From contig JYOE01000017.1 in assembly GCA_000955875.1 (NCBI GenBank), positions 76,291 to 140,290 of the forward strand: a stretch of DNA of 64,000 nucleotides, written 5' to 3'. This document shows, in pieces, positions 8,533 through 17,743 of the stretch. A program made the translations under genes and the position numbers. How positions within the stretch are numbered: the stretch's first letter is position 1; every line of letters starts with the position of its first letter. Origin of the DNA: Terrabacter sp. 28 (GTDB taxonomy: Bacteria > Actinomycetota > Actinomycetes > Actinomycetales > Dermatophilaceae). The notes beneath the pieces are model-generated. The model was given only the letters and a program-made list of their open reading frames with translations, ran no database searches and was not told the origin of the DNA.

Positions 8533-10011
8533 TCAGCTGAGCAGGAAGGTCGACTTCGACCCCGAGGCCGGGCCCACGACGAGGCGACCCTTGTCGTGTC
8601 GAAGGTAGGACCCCGGCGCAGAGACCGACTGGAGGGACACGCCCCTCGGGTTGGCGAGGCCCGGCTGCCGACGGAAGCTCGCCTCGGCAACATACGTGCT
8701 GCTGGCCTCGTCGACCGGTTCGATGCGCAGGCTCGTTCCGGTCACGCGCACGAACCGGTCGGGGAAGTTCACCGACTGCAGTGACACCGTGTCCGTGCCG
8801 GCCCTGCCCGGCACGAAACGGAACTGGCTGTCGGCCAGCTCGCGCACGTCGGCGTCCACGCGCAGGTCGTAGGCGAAGTGCCTGACGAACGACGACGCGG
8901 AGTCGGCGGGGGAGAGCCGCACGATCGGGCCGCCCGTTCCCACCGGCACGCCGAGGAGCGGCGTGCCGTCGGGGTGCCAGTAGAGCCGCTGGGCGCGGGC
9001 GTGCCGGTTCGGGTCGTAGAGCGGGTCGCCGACGATGTCGCGGTAGTCGCGGGCGTGGTAGACCATGACGTCCGTGACGCCGTCCTCGGCCACGGTGAAG
9101 CTGTTGTGGCCGGGGCCGTACTGCCGCGTCTGCTCGTTCGTCGTGACCACGGGGTCGGCCCCCTTGCTCCACGCCCCTGCGTCGAGCAGGTTCGAGCGGG
9201 CGTCGGCCGTCAGCAGGCCCATGCAGTACCGGGAGTCCGTGGCGCTCGCGGAGAAGGTGATGAACACCCTGCCGTTGCGCACCAGCACGGCCGGCCCCTC
9301 GTTGACCTTGAAGCCCTGCACCTCCCACGACCGTGTCGGCGTCGCGATGCGCACCGGCGCGCTCGCGAGCGCGAAGGGGGAGGCCATCTCGGCGATGTAG
9401 AGACTCGTGTTGACGGCGATCTCGGGCTCACTCTGGGCCCACACGAGGTAACGCCGGCCGAGGTGCTCGAAGGTGGTGGAGTCGAGCGCGAACGACGACC
9501 AGGGGGTGACGATCTGTCGTGGCGCGCCCCAGCCCGAGGGCTCCCGCGGGTCGGCGAGAGCTGACTCCATGACGTACATGCGGATGTTGAAGACGTTGCC
9601 CGCGTCGCCGGCCGCGAAGTAGAGGTACCAGCGGCCGTCGATGCGGTGCAGCTCGGGGGCCCAGATGTGTCCGCCCATCTGCCCGGAGGTGGGACGGCGC
9701 CACACGACCGACTCGGCGGCGGACCCGAGGCCGGTGATCGTGTCGGCACCGCGCACGACGATGCGGTCGTACTCCGGGACGGAACCGGTGAAGTAGTACG
9801 TGCCGGAGACGGGCAGCGTGACGAACGGGTCGGCGCGCTGCCAGACGAGCGGGCTCACGGTGGGCGCGCCGTACACCTGGGCGTCCGTGAGTGGACTGGT
9901 GGCCGCAAGGGCACGGCCGGCGAGCTGTGGCAGTGCGAGGCCACTTGCGGCGAGCGCGAACCCGCCGAGGCCGCCGCCCAGCAGGGTACGTCGCGAGAGT
10001 GCGTGTGTCAT
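8533..10011 (-). CDS. Secreted GH43 arabinofuranosidase/arabinanase-like hydrolase with AbfB (CBM42) domain
   Basis: A 492-residue exported enzyme. The N-terminus SRRTLLGGGLGGFALAASG is a Tat-type signal with a twin arginine. Residues about 50-350 form a five-bladed GH43 propeller: an Asp-containing RADPF start, HIWAPELH, and NEGPAVL supplying the acid/base Glu. Residues about 365-492 (SFVRHFAYDLRVD ... SFRRQPGLANPRGVSLQSVSAPGS) match the AbfB arabinose-binding trefoil. AGGAG six bases upstream sets the start. It follows the GH51 gene by 9 bp, forming an operon. Role: removal of arabinofuranosyl residues from arabinan or arabinoxylan outside the cell. Exact linkage preference cannot be read from the sequence. 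Confidence 0.88.
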   Translation of the reverse strand: MTHALSRRTLLGGGLGGFALAASGLALPQLAGRALAATSPLTDAQVYGAPTVSPLVWQRADPFVTLPVSGTYYFTGSVPEYDRIVVRGADTITGLGSAAESVVWRRPTSGQMGGHIWAPELHRIDGRWYLYFAAGDAGNVFNIRMYVMESALADPREPSGWGAPRQIVTPWSSFALDSTTFEHLGRRYLVWAQSEPEIAVNTSLYIAEMASPFALASAPVRIATPTRSWEVQGFKVNEGPAVLVRNGRVFITFSASATDSRYCMGLLTADARSNLLDAGAWSKGADPVVTTNEQTRQYGPGHNSFTVAEDGVTDVMVYHARDYRDIVGDPLYDPNRHARAQRLYWHPDGTPLLGVPVGTGGPIVRLSPADSASSFVRHFAYDLRVDADVRELADSQFRFVPGRAGTDTVSLQSVNFPDRFVRVTGTSLRIEPVDEASSTYVAEASFRRQPGLANPRGVSLQSVSAPGSYLRHDKGRLVVGPASGSKSTFLLS

Positions 10012-10020
10012 GGCGGTCTC

Positions 10021-12573
10021 CTACTTCATCTGGACTCGGAGGAAGGTCACCGAGTTCGGCTCGAAGGTGCGGGTGAACGTCGACGCGATGCCCTTGACGG
10101 TCGAGGTGACCGGCTGCACGGGCTGGGCCGTGCGGGTGTTCTGGGCCTCGGGGTCGCCGGAGATGACGGTCATCTCGGCCTTGCCCACGACGCGGGACGT
10201 GCCGAGGTCGATGCGTGTGCGTGCCGGTGCGTCCTGGGCGTTGACGACCTTGACGATGAGCTGCTGCCGCGCCACGTCGCGGGTGACGACCTGCGCGAAC
10301 GGCTCGGTCACGGCGTCGTCGCGGAAGCTGCCCCACAGCGCGCCGTCGAGGTACAGCTCGACCTGGCCGCCTCGCACCTTGACGCTGACGTCGTAGGTGC
10401 GGCCCGTCTGGATGGTGTTGGGCTTGGCGAGGAGCGTCTGCTTCGCACCGCCCACCGCCTTCTCGACCGCGCCCTGGGTGTTGTTCCACCCGCCGAGGTT
10501 CCACCAGTAGTAGTTGCCGGAGTCCTTGACGCCGAAGCCGATGAGGAAGCCCTCGACGCCAGCGGTCTTCGTCGCCTTGAGGTTCAGGTCGTAGTCGTGC
10601 CAGGTGACGTCGCCTGCCCGCACCAGCGTGTCCTGCGCGGCAGCGTCGGACTGGACGTAGGCGCCGTCCTGCACCGACCACGTGCCGCGGTTCGCGAGGG
10701 ACGTCCACCGTGACGCGTCGCCGGAGAAGTCGTCCTTGAACAGCTCGGTGCCGTCGGCCCCGGTCACGGTGACGTCGTCGTACTTCGCGGCGGTGGCCCA
10801 CGTCGACAGGCCGATGGCCCCGGTGATCGGCTTCGCCTGTGCGACAGAGCCGCTCGCGCTGCTCGGGACGACCTCGTCGCCGACGTTGTTCATGAAGAGC
10901 TTCTGCACCTCGTAGCTCGTGGAGCCCCACGAGCCGGCGTTGTCGAACCAGATCATGTCCGGCTTCCACTGCACGTAGTCGATGTTGGACAGCAGCGGCG
11001 CGTAGGACGCCATCTTGACGACGTCCGCGTTGCGCTCGAGGCCCGTCATGTAGGCCGCCTCGGCGAGGGAGTTGCGCAGCTTGTTGTCGAGCGAGGCGTA
11101 CTCGCCGAGGAAGACCTTGGGGCCCTGGCGGTCGTAGGCGTCGTAGCGCTTGTTGTTCTGGAGGAACCAGTCCGGGCTGTTGTAGTAGTGCTCATCCAGC
11201 ATGGCGGTGCCGTGGCCCTTGTTGAGGTCCCACAGCCGGTCGAACGTCGACCCCGTGTCGTCGGGCCCGGAGTTCGAGATCACCGTGATGTCGGGGTGCG
11301 CGGCCTTGATGGCCGACTCGAACTTCACGAAGTTCGCGAAGTACTGGTCGGGGAGGTTCTCCTCGTTTCCGATGGCGATCCGCTTGAGGCCGAACGGTGC
11401 CGGGTGGCCCATGGCCGCGCGCTTGGCGCCCCACTCGCTCGTCACGGGACCGTTGGCGAACTCGATGAGGTCGAGGGCGTCCTGGATGTGGCGCTGGAGG
11501 AGGGCGTCGTCGACGGTGGCACGGTTCTGGCCGCAGCCGGTGACGAGCGCGGGCAGCACCGGCACCGGCTGGGCGCCGATGTCCTCGGAGAACTGGAAGT
11601 ACTCGTAGTAGCCGATCCCGTAGGACTGGTTGTAGCCCCAGAAGTTCGCGTTCGTGGCGCGTTGCTCGACGGGCCCGATCGTGTCCTTCCACTGGTAGCT
11701 GCGGGCCCGCGGGTAGCCGTTCGCCGCGTCGTACGCGTACATGCTCCCGGTGTTGACGAGGCAGCCGCCCGGGAAGCGGACGAACCCGGGGTGCAGGGCG
11801 GCGACCTTCTCGGCGAGGTCCTTGCGCAGGCCGTTCGGGCGGCCCTTGTAGGTGTCGCGGGGGAAGAGCGAGACCATGTCGAGCCGCAGAGTGCCGGTGC
11901 CGCCGGCCTCGACGCCGAGACGCCCGGACGTCGTCGAGGCGGTGGCGACGAAGCTGCCGGCGTACTTCGTCCAGGCGTCGCCCCTGACGTCGATGCGCAG
12001 CGGGGCCGCGTATGCCGTCGTGCGGCCGCCGTCGCGCAGCGTGACCGTGAGCGGGGTGCCGGCGGCGGCGTCGGTGCGCGCCCAGACACTGAAGTCGTAC
12101 GTCTTCCCGGCCTCCACGCGTACGCCCGTGTTGTAGCCGGCGTTGCTCACGCCGAAGGTGGCCCCCGTGGGGTTCGCCAGGGCGAGGCGCAGGTAGCTCC
12201 TGTTGCGCTCGCCGAGCCGGTCGGCGTCGTCGACGGTCGTCGCCGTGCCGGCACCTCCGGCGGTGGCGGACGTCGACCACGACGTGAGCCCGGTGTAGGA
12301 GCGGTTGTCGGCCGACGAGTACTCGAAGGAGCGGTTCTGGACGAGCTCGGCGTAGAGGCCGCCGTCGGCGGCGCGGTTGATGTCCTCGTAGAAGACGCCG
12401 TACATGGAGTCGTCGATGGTCGGTCCGGTGGACGCCGGGTCGACGGTGATGGAGTAGTCGAGCGGGGCGGGAGTGGCGGTCCCGGCGGCGGCCTGCGCCG
12501 ACGGGAGCCCGGCGAGCAGTCCGACGCCGAGGACGCCGGTCGCCAGACCCGCCACGACACGTGCGTGTGTCAT
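10021..12573 (-). CDS. Secreted GH51 alpha-L-arabinofuranosidase with inserted carbohydrate-binding module
   Basis: An 850-residue exported enzyme. A Sec-type signal peptide spans about residues 1-29 (VLGVGLLAGLPSAQAAAG). A jelly-roll module at about 120-225 precedes the GH51 barrel, with GNEE supplying the acid/base Glu (RIAIGNEENLPDQ) and a nucleophile Glu in VFLGEYAS. A concanavalin-like insert at about 590-770 (LFKDDFSGDASRW ... YDVSVKVRGGQVELYLDG) resembles CBM66/DUF1080 folds. The C-terminal beta sandwich ends in VTFLRVQM, as is typical of GH51. It releases L-arabinose from arabinofuranosyl side chains. Its promoter carries a LacI-type operator shared with the divergent arabinose operon. 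Confidence 0.9.
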   Translation of the reverse strand: MTHARVVAGLATGVLGVGLLAGLPSAQAAAGTATPAPLDYSITVDPASTGPTIDDSMYGVFYEDINRAADGGLYAELVQNRSFEYSSADNRSYTGLTSWSTSATAGGAGTATTVDDADRLGERNRSYLRLALANPTGATFGVSNAGYNTGVRVEAGKTYDFSVWARTDAAAGTPLTVTLRDGGRTTAYAAPLRIDVRGDAWTKYAGSFVATASTTSGRLGVEAGGTGTLRLDMVSLFPRDTYKGRPNGLRKDLAEKVAALHPGFVRFPGGCLVNTGSMYAYDAANGYPRARSYQWKDTIGPVEQRATNANFWGYNQSYGIGYYEYFQFSEDIGAQPVPVLPALVTGCGQNRATVDDALLQRHIQDALDLIEFANGPVTSEWGAKRAAMGHPAPFGLKRIAIGNEENLPDQYFANFVKFESAIKAAHPDITVISNSGPDDTGSTFDRLWDLNKGHGTAMLDEHYYNSPDWFLQNNKRYDAYDRQGPKVFLGEYASLDNKLRNSLAEAAYMTGLERNADVVKMASYAPLLSNIDYVQWKPDMIWFDNAGSWGSTSYEVQKLFMNNVGDEVVPSSASGSVAQAKPITGAIGLSTWATAAKYDDVTVTGADGTELFKDDFSGDASRWTSLANRGTWSVQDGAYVQSDAAAQDTLVRAGDVTWHDYDLNLKATKTAGVEGFLIGFGVKDSGNYYWWNLGGWNNTQGAVEKAVGGAKQTLLAKPNTIQTGRTYDVSVKVRGGQVELYLDGALWGSFRDDAVTEPFAQVVTRDVARQQLIVKVVNAQDAPARTRIDLGTSRVVGKAEMTVISGDPEAQNTRTAQPVQPVTSTVKGIASTFTRTFEPNSVTFLRVQMK

Positions 12574-12662
12574 GGGGTGGGGCCTTTCGTGGAAAGGAAG
12601 GGGGCTGGTCCGGGTGTCCTCCGCGCGCGGGGCAGCACCGGTCAGGAGCAGCCCTGCTCACG

Positions 12663-12702
12663 AAAGTGAGCGCTAACATAGCAGCCGCTCCGAATGCGTC
12701 AA
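12663..12702 (-). promoter_or_regulatory. GH51-operon promoter with overlapping LacI-type operator
   Basis: On the minus strand TTGACG (12702-12697), a 16-bp spacer and TATGTT (12680-12675) form a promoter. Its -10 is overlapped by the operator ATGTTAGCGCTCACT, whose plus-strand core GTGAGCGCTAAC lies at 12666-12677. The half-sites resemble LacI-family operators, and the regulator is probably the LacI protein encoded at 17740. Confidence 0.65.
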
Positions 12703-12729
12703 GGGGGCAGAAAAGATTCGGACGGGGGG

Positions 12730-12757
12730 TTGACGCGGCGCGATGTTAACGCTCACA
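12730..12757 (+). promoter_or_regulatory. Arabinose operon regulatory region with second LacI-type operator
   Basis: ATGTTAACGCTCACA at 12743-12757 differs by one base in its core from the operator in front of the GH51 gene and has the same orientation. A TTGACG at 12730-12735 is a plausible -35 for the rightward operon; the -10 is unclear. The two sites are 77 bp apart, compatible with one repressor controlling both divergent transcripts. Confidence 0.6.
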
Positions 12758-12851
12758 CTCTTGCCTCAAGTGGCCTGACGGCCACGGCGGACGAGGAGGT
12801 CGGCCGCACCACGGCGCCAATGAGGGCGTCCTGAGCTTGGAGGAAAGTCCA

Positions 12852-13844
12852 GTGCTGAAGAAGATCCTTCCGGTGGCCGTCAGTGCCGTCGCCGTCGCGG
12901 CCCTCGCGGCCTGTGGCAGCTCCAGCGGGGCCGCGGCCGGTGCGTCCGGCGCCGGCGCCGGGGGCGGCGACAAGATCGTCATGGGCTTCGCGCAGGTCGG
13001 AGCCGAGTCCGGTTGGCGCACTGCCAACACCAAGAACGTGCAGGAGTCGGCCAAGACCGCCGGCATCGAGCTGAAGTTCTCCGACGCGCAGCAGAAGCAG
13101 GAGAACCAGATCAAGGCGATCCGCAGCTACATCCAGCAGAAGGTCGACGTCATCGCCTTCAGCCCCGTCGTCGAGACCGGTTGGGACACCGTGCTGCTCG
13201 AGGCGAAGCGCGCCAACATCCCCGTCATCCTCACCGACCGGGCGGTCGACTCCGAGGACAAGACGCTCTACAAGACCTTCCTGGGCTCCGACTTCGTCGC
13301 CGAGGGCAAGAAGGCCGGCGAGTGGCTCGTCAAGGACAGCGAGGGCAAGAGCGAGGTCAACGTCGTCGAGCTGCAGGGCACGACGGGCGCAGCACCGGCG
13401 ATCGACCGCAAGGAGGGTTTCGCCGACGCCATCAAGGCGGCCCCGCAGATCAAGGTCATCGCGTCGCAGACCGGTGACTTCACCCGGTCCGGTGGCAAGC
13501 AGGTCATGGAGGCCTTCCTCAAGTCCAACCCGAAGATCGACGTCGTCTACGCCCACAACGACGACATGGGTCTCGGAGCGATCGAGGCCATCGAGGCCGC
13601 CGGCAAGGTTCCGGGCAAGGACATCAAGATCATCACCGTCGACGCCGTGCACGACGGCATGCAGGCCCTCGCCGACGGCAAGATCAACTACATCGTCGAG
13701 TGCAGCCCACTGCTCGGCGACCAGCTCATGGACCTCGCGAAGAAGGTCGTGGCCGGTGAGTCGGTGCCCGAGCGCGTGGTGACCGAGGAGACGACGTTCA
13801 CCCAGGAGCAGGCCAAGACGGCGCTGCCCTCGCGCAAGTACTGA
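12852..13844 (+). CDS. ABC sugar transporter periplasmic-type binding lipoprotein (YtfQ-like)
   Basis: A 330-residue solute-binding lipoprotein. GGAGGA seven bases upstream sets the GTG at 12852; a longer frame from a TTG at 12837 would run through that ribosome site. The signal ends in the lipobox LAAC, followed by a Gly/Ala/Ser linker. The mature part is a type I periplasmic-binding fold: VMGFAQVGAESGWR, QQKVDVIAFSPVVETGW, YAHNDDMGLGAIEAI. It most resembles YtfQ-type pentose/galactofuranose binding proteins. Clustering with araBDA and arabinofuranosidases points to L-arabinose or arabino-oligosaccharides. Two hairpins after the stop may lift its expression over the downstream transporter genes. 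Confidence 0.9.
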   Translation: MLKKILPVAVSAVAVAALAACGSSSGAAAGASGAGAGGGDKIVMGFAQVGAESGWRTANTKNVQESAKTAGIELKFSDAQQKQENQIKAIRSYIQQKVDVIAFSPVVETGWDTVLLEAKRANIPVILTDRAVDSEDKTLYKTFLGSDFVAEGKKAGEWLVKDSEGKSEVNVVELQGTTGAAPAIDRKEGFADAIKAAPQIKVIASQTGDFTRSGGKQVMEAFLKSNPKIDVVYAHNDDMGLGAIEAIEAAGKVPGKDIKIITVDAVHDGMQALADGKINYIVECSPLLGDQLMDLAKKVVAGESVPERVVTEETTFTQEQAKTALPSRKY

Positions 13845-13861
13845 GCCCCCGACCCGAGGTC

Positions 13862-13941
13862 GCGCGGCCCACACGCCGGGCCGCGCGCCTCGCCCGATCG
13901 ACGGCTCCCGCCACCCTCCGGGTGTGGTGGCGGGGGCCGTC
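13862..13941 (+). terminator. Two consecutive hairpins between binding-protein and ATPase genes
   Basis: Hairpin 1 pairs GCGCGGCCC (13862-13870) with GGGCCGCGC (13878-13886). Hairpin 2 pairs 13900-13915 with 13926-13941, 16 bp with one G-U pair. They lie after the binding-protein stop and before the ATPase start at 13975. In binding-protein transporter operons such structures usually attenuate transcription or protect the upstream message. Confidence 0.65.
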
Positions 13942-13974
13942 CACCCGACACCCGGAAGCGAAGGACAGGACGTC

Positions 13975-15570
13975 ATGACCGACACGCCGAGACCGACGAC
14001 CGCCCCGACCGGCGACCCCGTCGTCGCGATGCGCGGGATCACGATGGAGTTCCCGGGGGTCACGGCCCTCGCGGACGTCGACTTCCGCCTCCTCCCCGGT
14101 GAGGTGCACGCCCTCATGGGTGAGAACGGGGCCGGCAAGTCGACCCTCATCAAGGTGCTCACCGGGGTCTACACGGCCACGTCCGGCACGACGGAGCTGC
14201 GCGGCGAGCGCGTGGCCTTCGCGGGACCCGCGGCGGCCCAGGAGGCCGGTGTGAGCACCGTGTACCAGGAGGTCAACCTCTGCCCGAACCTCTCGGTCGC
14301 GGAGAACATCCTGCTCGGGCGCGAGCCGCGCCGGTTCGGGGCCATCGACCTGCCGGGCACCCGGGCCCGCGCCGCGGAGCTGCTCGGCCGGATGGGCCTG
14401 ACCATCGACCCGGCCTCGACCCTCGCCGAGCACCCCATCGCGATCCAGCAGCTCGTGGCCATCGCCAGGGCCGTGGCCGTCGACGCGCAGGTGCTCATCC
14501 TCGACGAGCCCACCTCGAGCCTCGACCAGGACGAGGTCGCCGAGCTCTTCCGCATCATGCGCCACCTGCGCGACCAGGGGGTGGCCATCCTCTTCGTCTC
14601 GCACTTCCTCGAGCAGGTCTACGAGATCGCCGACCGCATGACGGTCCTGCGCAACGGCCGACTCGTCGGCGAGCACCTCACGCGTGACCTCTCCCGGCTC
14701 CAGCTCGTGTCGGCGATGATCGGCCGCGAGCTCGGGGTGCTCGAGGAGGTCGAGCGCCTCGCCGAGGACGCCGGGTCCGGCACCTCCGGGGCGCCGCCGG
14801 TCCTCGAGGCCAGCGGGCTGGGCCGACGCGGCTCGATCGCCCCGTTCGACCTGACGATCCGCTCCGGCGAGGTCGTCGGACTCGCCGGCCTGCTCGGCAG
14901 CGGCCGCACCGAGCTGGCCCGGCTGCTCTTCGGGGCCGACCGCGCCGACTCCGGATCGGTGCGTGTGGGCGGCAAGGACGTCTCGCTGCGCACGCCCCGC
15001 GCCGCCATCGCCTCGGGGATCGCGTTCTGCTCCGAGGACCGCAAGGGCGAGGGGATCCTCGCCGACCTGTCGATCCGCGACAACCTCGTCCTCGCGATGC
15101 AGGCCGCGCGCGGGTGGGCCCGGCCCATCCCACGGCGCACCAAGGACGAGCTCGTCGCCCGCTGGATCGAGACCCTGGACATCCGCCCCGCCGACCCCGA
15201 CGCGATCGTCGGGCGCCTCTCGGGCGGCAACCAGCAGAAGGTGCTCCTCGCCCGCTGGCTCGTCACGAACCCGCGGCTGCTCATCCTCGACGAGCCCACG
15301 CGCGGCATCGACATCGGCGCCAAGGCCCAGATCCAGAAGCTCGTCGCGCAGCTGGCCGCCGAGGGCATGGCGGTCGTCTACATCTCAGCCGAGCTCGAGG
15401 AGGTGGCCCGCCTGTCGCACCGCGTCATCGTGCTGAAGGACCGCGCGAAGGTCGCCGAGCTGGACGCCTCCGCGACCGTCGACGACATCATGGGACTCAT
15501 CGCCGAGACCGACGCCACCGCCGCACCGCGCGTCGGCACCGCCGCCCGGACCGAGCAGGTGGCGTCATGA
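13975..15570 (+). CDS. Sugar ABC transporter ATPase, tandem nucleotide-binding domains
   Basis: A 531-residue cytoplasmic ATPase with two fused nucleotide-binding domains, as in the AraG/RbsA/YtfR family. Domain 1 has Walker A GENGAGKST and Walker B VLILDEPTSSLD; its signature loop is degenerate (EHPIAIQQLVA). Domain 2 has a degenerate P-loop (GLLGSGRTEL), an intact signature LSGGNQQK and Walker B LLILDEPTRGID. Degeneracy of the second P-loop is normal for this family. AGGACAGGA supports the ATG at 13975. The stop overlaps the next start (ATGA). It powers the pentose importer. Confidence 0.93.
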   Translation: MTDTPRPTTAPTGDPVVAMRGITMEFPGVTALADVDFRLLPGEVHALMGENGAGKSTLIKVLTGVYTATSGTTELRGERVAFAGPAAAQEAGVSTVYQEVNLCPNLSVAENILLGREPRRFGAIDLPGTRARAAELLGRMGLTIDPASTLAEHPIAIQQLVAIARAVAVDAQVLILDEPTSSLDQDEVAELFRIMRHLRDQGVAILFVSHFLEQVYEIADRMTVLRNGRLVGEHLTRDLSRLQLVSAMIGRELGVLEEVERLAEDAGSGTSGAPPVLEASGLGRRGSIAPFDLTIRSGEVVGLAGLLGSGRTELARLLFGADRADSGSVRVGGKDVSLRTPRAAIASGIAFCSEDRKGEGILADLSIRDNLVLAMQAARGWARPIPRRTKDELVARWIETLDIRPADPDAIVGRLSGGNQQKVLLARWLVTNPRLLILDEPTRGIDIGAKAQIQKLVAQLAAEGMAVVYISAELEEVARLSHRVIVLKDRAKVAELDASATVDDIMGLIAETDATAAPRVGTAARTEQVAS

Positions 15571-16742
15571 GCGCAGCAACCGCCACGTTCGCCCAGCGGA
15601 TGCGAGGGAGCCGCCTGCTCTGGCCCGTCGTCGCCCTCGTCGCGCTGCTGCTGGCCAACGCCGCGCGCAACCCCGGGTTCCTGTCGGTGCGGCTCCAGGA
15701 CGGGCACCTCTACGGCAGCCTCGTCGACATCCTCAAGAACGGCGCGCCGACCCTGCTCATCGCCCTGGGCATGACGCTCGTCATCGCCACCCGGGGCATC
15801 GACCTGTCCGTCGGTGCGGTCGCCGCCATCGCCGGAGCCGTCGCGTGCACGACGATCGTGGGCTCGAGCGACCCCACGAGTCCGGCGGCCGCGGTGACCG
15901 GCATCGGGGTGGCGCTGGCGTTGTGCCTCGTGCTGGGCCTGTGGAACGGCTTCCTCGTGTCGCTGCTCGGGATCCAACCGATCATCGCCACCCTCGTGCT
16001 GATGACCGCCGGGCGCGGCATCGCCATGCTCGTCACGGACGGCCAGATCATCACGGTGCGCAACGACTTCTTCCGCGAGATCGGCGCGGGGTTCCTCCTC
16101 TTCCCGATCTCCATCCTCATCGCGCTCGCGGCCCTCGTCGCCGTCGCGCTCGTCACCCGGCGCACCGCGCTCGGCCTGCTCATCGAGTCGGTCGGCATCA
16201 ACCCCGAGGCCAGCCGCCTGGCGGGCCTGCGGTCCCGGACGATCATCTGGACCGTCTACGTCTTCGCGGCCGTGTGTGCCGGCGTCGCCGGCCTCATGAT
16301 CAGCTCCAACGTCAGCGCCGCCGACGCGAACAACGCCGGACTTTGGATCGAGATGGACGCGATCCTCGCGGTCGTCATCGGTGGCTCGTCGCTCGCCGGC
16401 GGGAGGTACTCGCTGTCGGGCACCCTCGTCGGCGCCCTCATCATCCAGACGCTGACGACGACCGTGTACTCCATGGGCATCGCCCCCGAGGTCACCCTCG
16501 TCTTCAAGGCTCTCGTCGTCATCGCCGTCTGTCTGCTGCAGGCGCCGAAGATGCGGGCCCGATTCGCTCGGCGCAGGCCCGCCGGCCACCCCGCCACGCA
16601 ACCGTCTGCCGATGCGGACAGCCTTGCGGCGCAACAGGACCCGGCCGACCACGACGCAGCCGAGCCGGATGGTGTCGCGGACCGCCCGGTCGCCGACGCC
16701 GTCGACGCGCCCGACACCAAGCAGAAGGTGACCCAGTCATGA
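15567..16742 (+). CDS. Sugar ABC transporter permease (YtfT-like)
   Basis: A 391-residue permease of the BPD_transp_2 family with about eight to ten membrane helices and the family loops GMTLVIATRGIDLSVGAV and VIGGSSLAGGRYSL. An unusual hydrophilic Asp/Ala/Pro-rich cytoplasmic tail of roughly 60 residues follows the last helix. The ATG overlaps the ATPase stop by four bases, so translation is coupled. It forms a heterodimeric pore with the next gene product, as YtfT pairs with YjfF. Confidence 0.92.
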   Translation: MSAATATFAQRMRGSRLLWPVVALVALLLANAARNPGFLSVRLQDGHLYGSLVDILKNGAPTLLIALGMTLVIATRGIDLSVGAVAAIAGAVACTTIVGSSDPTSPAAAVTGIGVALALCLVLGLWNGFLVSLLGIQPIIATLVLMTAGRGIAMLVTDGQIITVRNDFFREIGAGFLLFPISILIALAALVAVALVTRRTALGLLIESVGINPEASRLAGLRSRTIIWTVYVFAAVCAGVAGLMISSNVSAADANNAGLWIEMDAILAVVIGGSSLAGGRYSLSGTLVGALIIQTLTTTVYSMGIAPEVTLVFKALVVIAVCLLQAPKMRARFARRRPAGHPATQPSADADSLAAQQDPADHDAAEPDGVADRPVADAVDAPDTKQKVTQS

Positions 16743-17743
16743 CCACGACCACTCCGGCCAGGCACCGCGTCCCCGGCCTGTCCAAGGTCCCCGGCATCCC
16801 CGGCCGCGTGCTCCCCGTCGTCGCGACCTTCGTGCTGTTCGTCCTGCTCTTCGGCGTGGGCTCGGTCCGCTACGAGGGCTTCACGTCGGGCCAGGTCTTT
16901 GCGAACCTCTTCATCGACAACGCGTTCCTCATCGTCCTCGCGGTCGGCATGACGTTCGTCATCCTCACCGGCGGCATCGACCTCTCCGTCGGGGCGGTGG
17001 TCGCCCTCTCGACGATGCTGGCCGCGGCGACGCTGCGCGCCGGCATCCCGGCACCGCTCGTCATCCTGCTCGTCCTCGCCGTCGGCACCGGTCTCGGGGT
17101 GCTCATGGGGCTGGTGATCCACCACTTCGAGATCCAGCCGTTCATCGTCACGCTCGCCGGGATGTTCCTCGCCCGCGGCCTGTGCTTCGTCATCGGTGTG
17201 GAGTCGATCTCGATCAAGGACCCGTTCTTCCGAGCCCTCGCGACCGGCACGATCGAGCTGCCCGGTGGGGTGGTCATCACGTGGAGCGTCGTCATCGCCC
17301 TCGTCATCGTCGCCGCGGCCGTGTGGGTGCTCCACCGCACGCGCTTCGGGCGCACGGTCTACGCGATCGGCGGCAGCGAGAGCTCGGCCACCCTCATGGG
17401 TCTGCCGGTCGCCCGCGTCAAGGTCGCCGCGTACGCCATCAGCGGGCTCTGTGCCGCGGTGGCCGGGCTGCTCTTCTCCGTCTACATGCTCTCCGGCTAC
17501 GGCCTCCATGCCGTGGGGATGGAGCTCGACGCCATCGCGTCCGTCGTCATCGGGGGCACCCTGCTGAGCGGTGGCGTCGGTTTCGTCCTCGGCTCGCTCC
17601 TCGGCGTGCTCGTCCTGGGTGTCATCCAGACGTTGATCTCGTTCCAAGGCACGCTGAGCTCATGGTGGACAAAGATCGCGATCGGAACCCTGCTCCTGCT
17701 CTTCATCGTGATGCAGCGGCTGTTCACGAGGAGGGCCTCGTGA
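16739..17743 (+). CDS. Sugar ABC transporter permease (YjfF-like)
   Basis: A 334-residue second permease subunit of the same BPD_transp_2 family. It has GMTFVILTGGIDLSVGAVVAL, EIQPFIVTLAGMFLARG and VIGGTLLSGGVGFV, close to YjfF. Start and stop both overlap neighbouring genes (ATGA upstream, GTGA downstream). Two non-identical permeases plus one tandem ATPase and one binding protein is the YtfQRT-YjfF arrangement, known for pentose and furanose uptake. Confidence 0.92.
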   Translation: MTTTTPARHRVPGLSKVPGIPGRVLPVVATFVLFVLLFGVGSVRYEGFTSGQVFANLFIDNAFLIVLAVGMTFVILTGGIDLSVGAVVALSTMLAAATLRAGIPAPLVILLVLAVGTGLGVLMGLVIHHFEIQPFIVTLAGMFLARGLCFVIGVESISIKDPFFRALATGTIELPGGVVITWSVVIALVIVAAAVWVLHRTRFGRTVYAIGGSESSATLMGLPVARVKVAAYAISGLCAAVAGLLFSVYMLSGYGLHAVGMELDAIASVVIGGTLLSGGVGFVLGSLLGVLVLGVIQTLISFQGTLSSWWTKIAIGTLLLLFIVMQRLFTRRAS

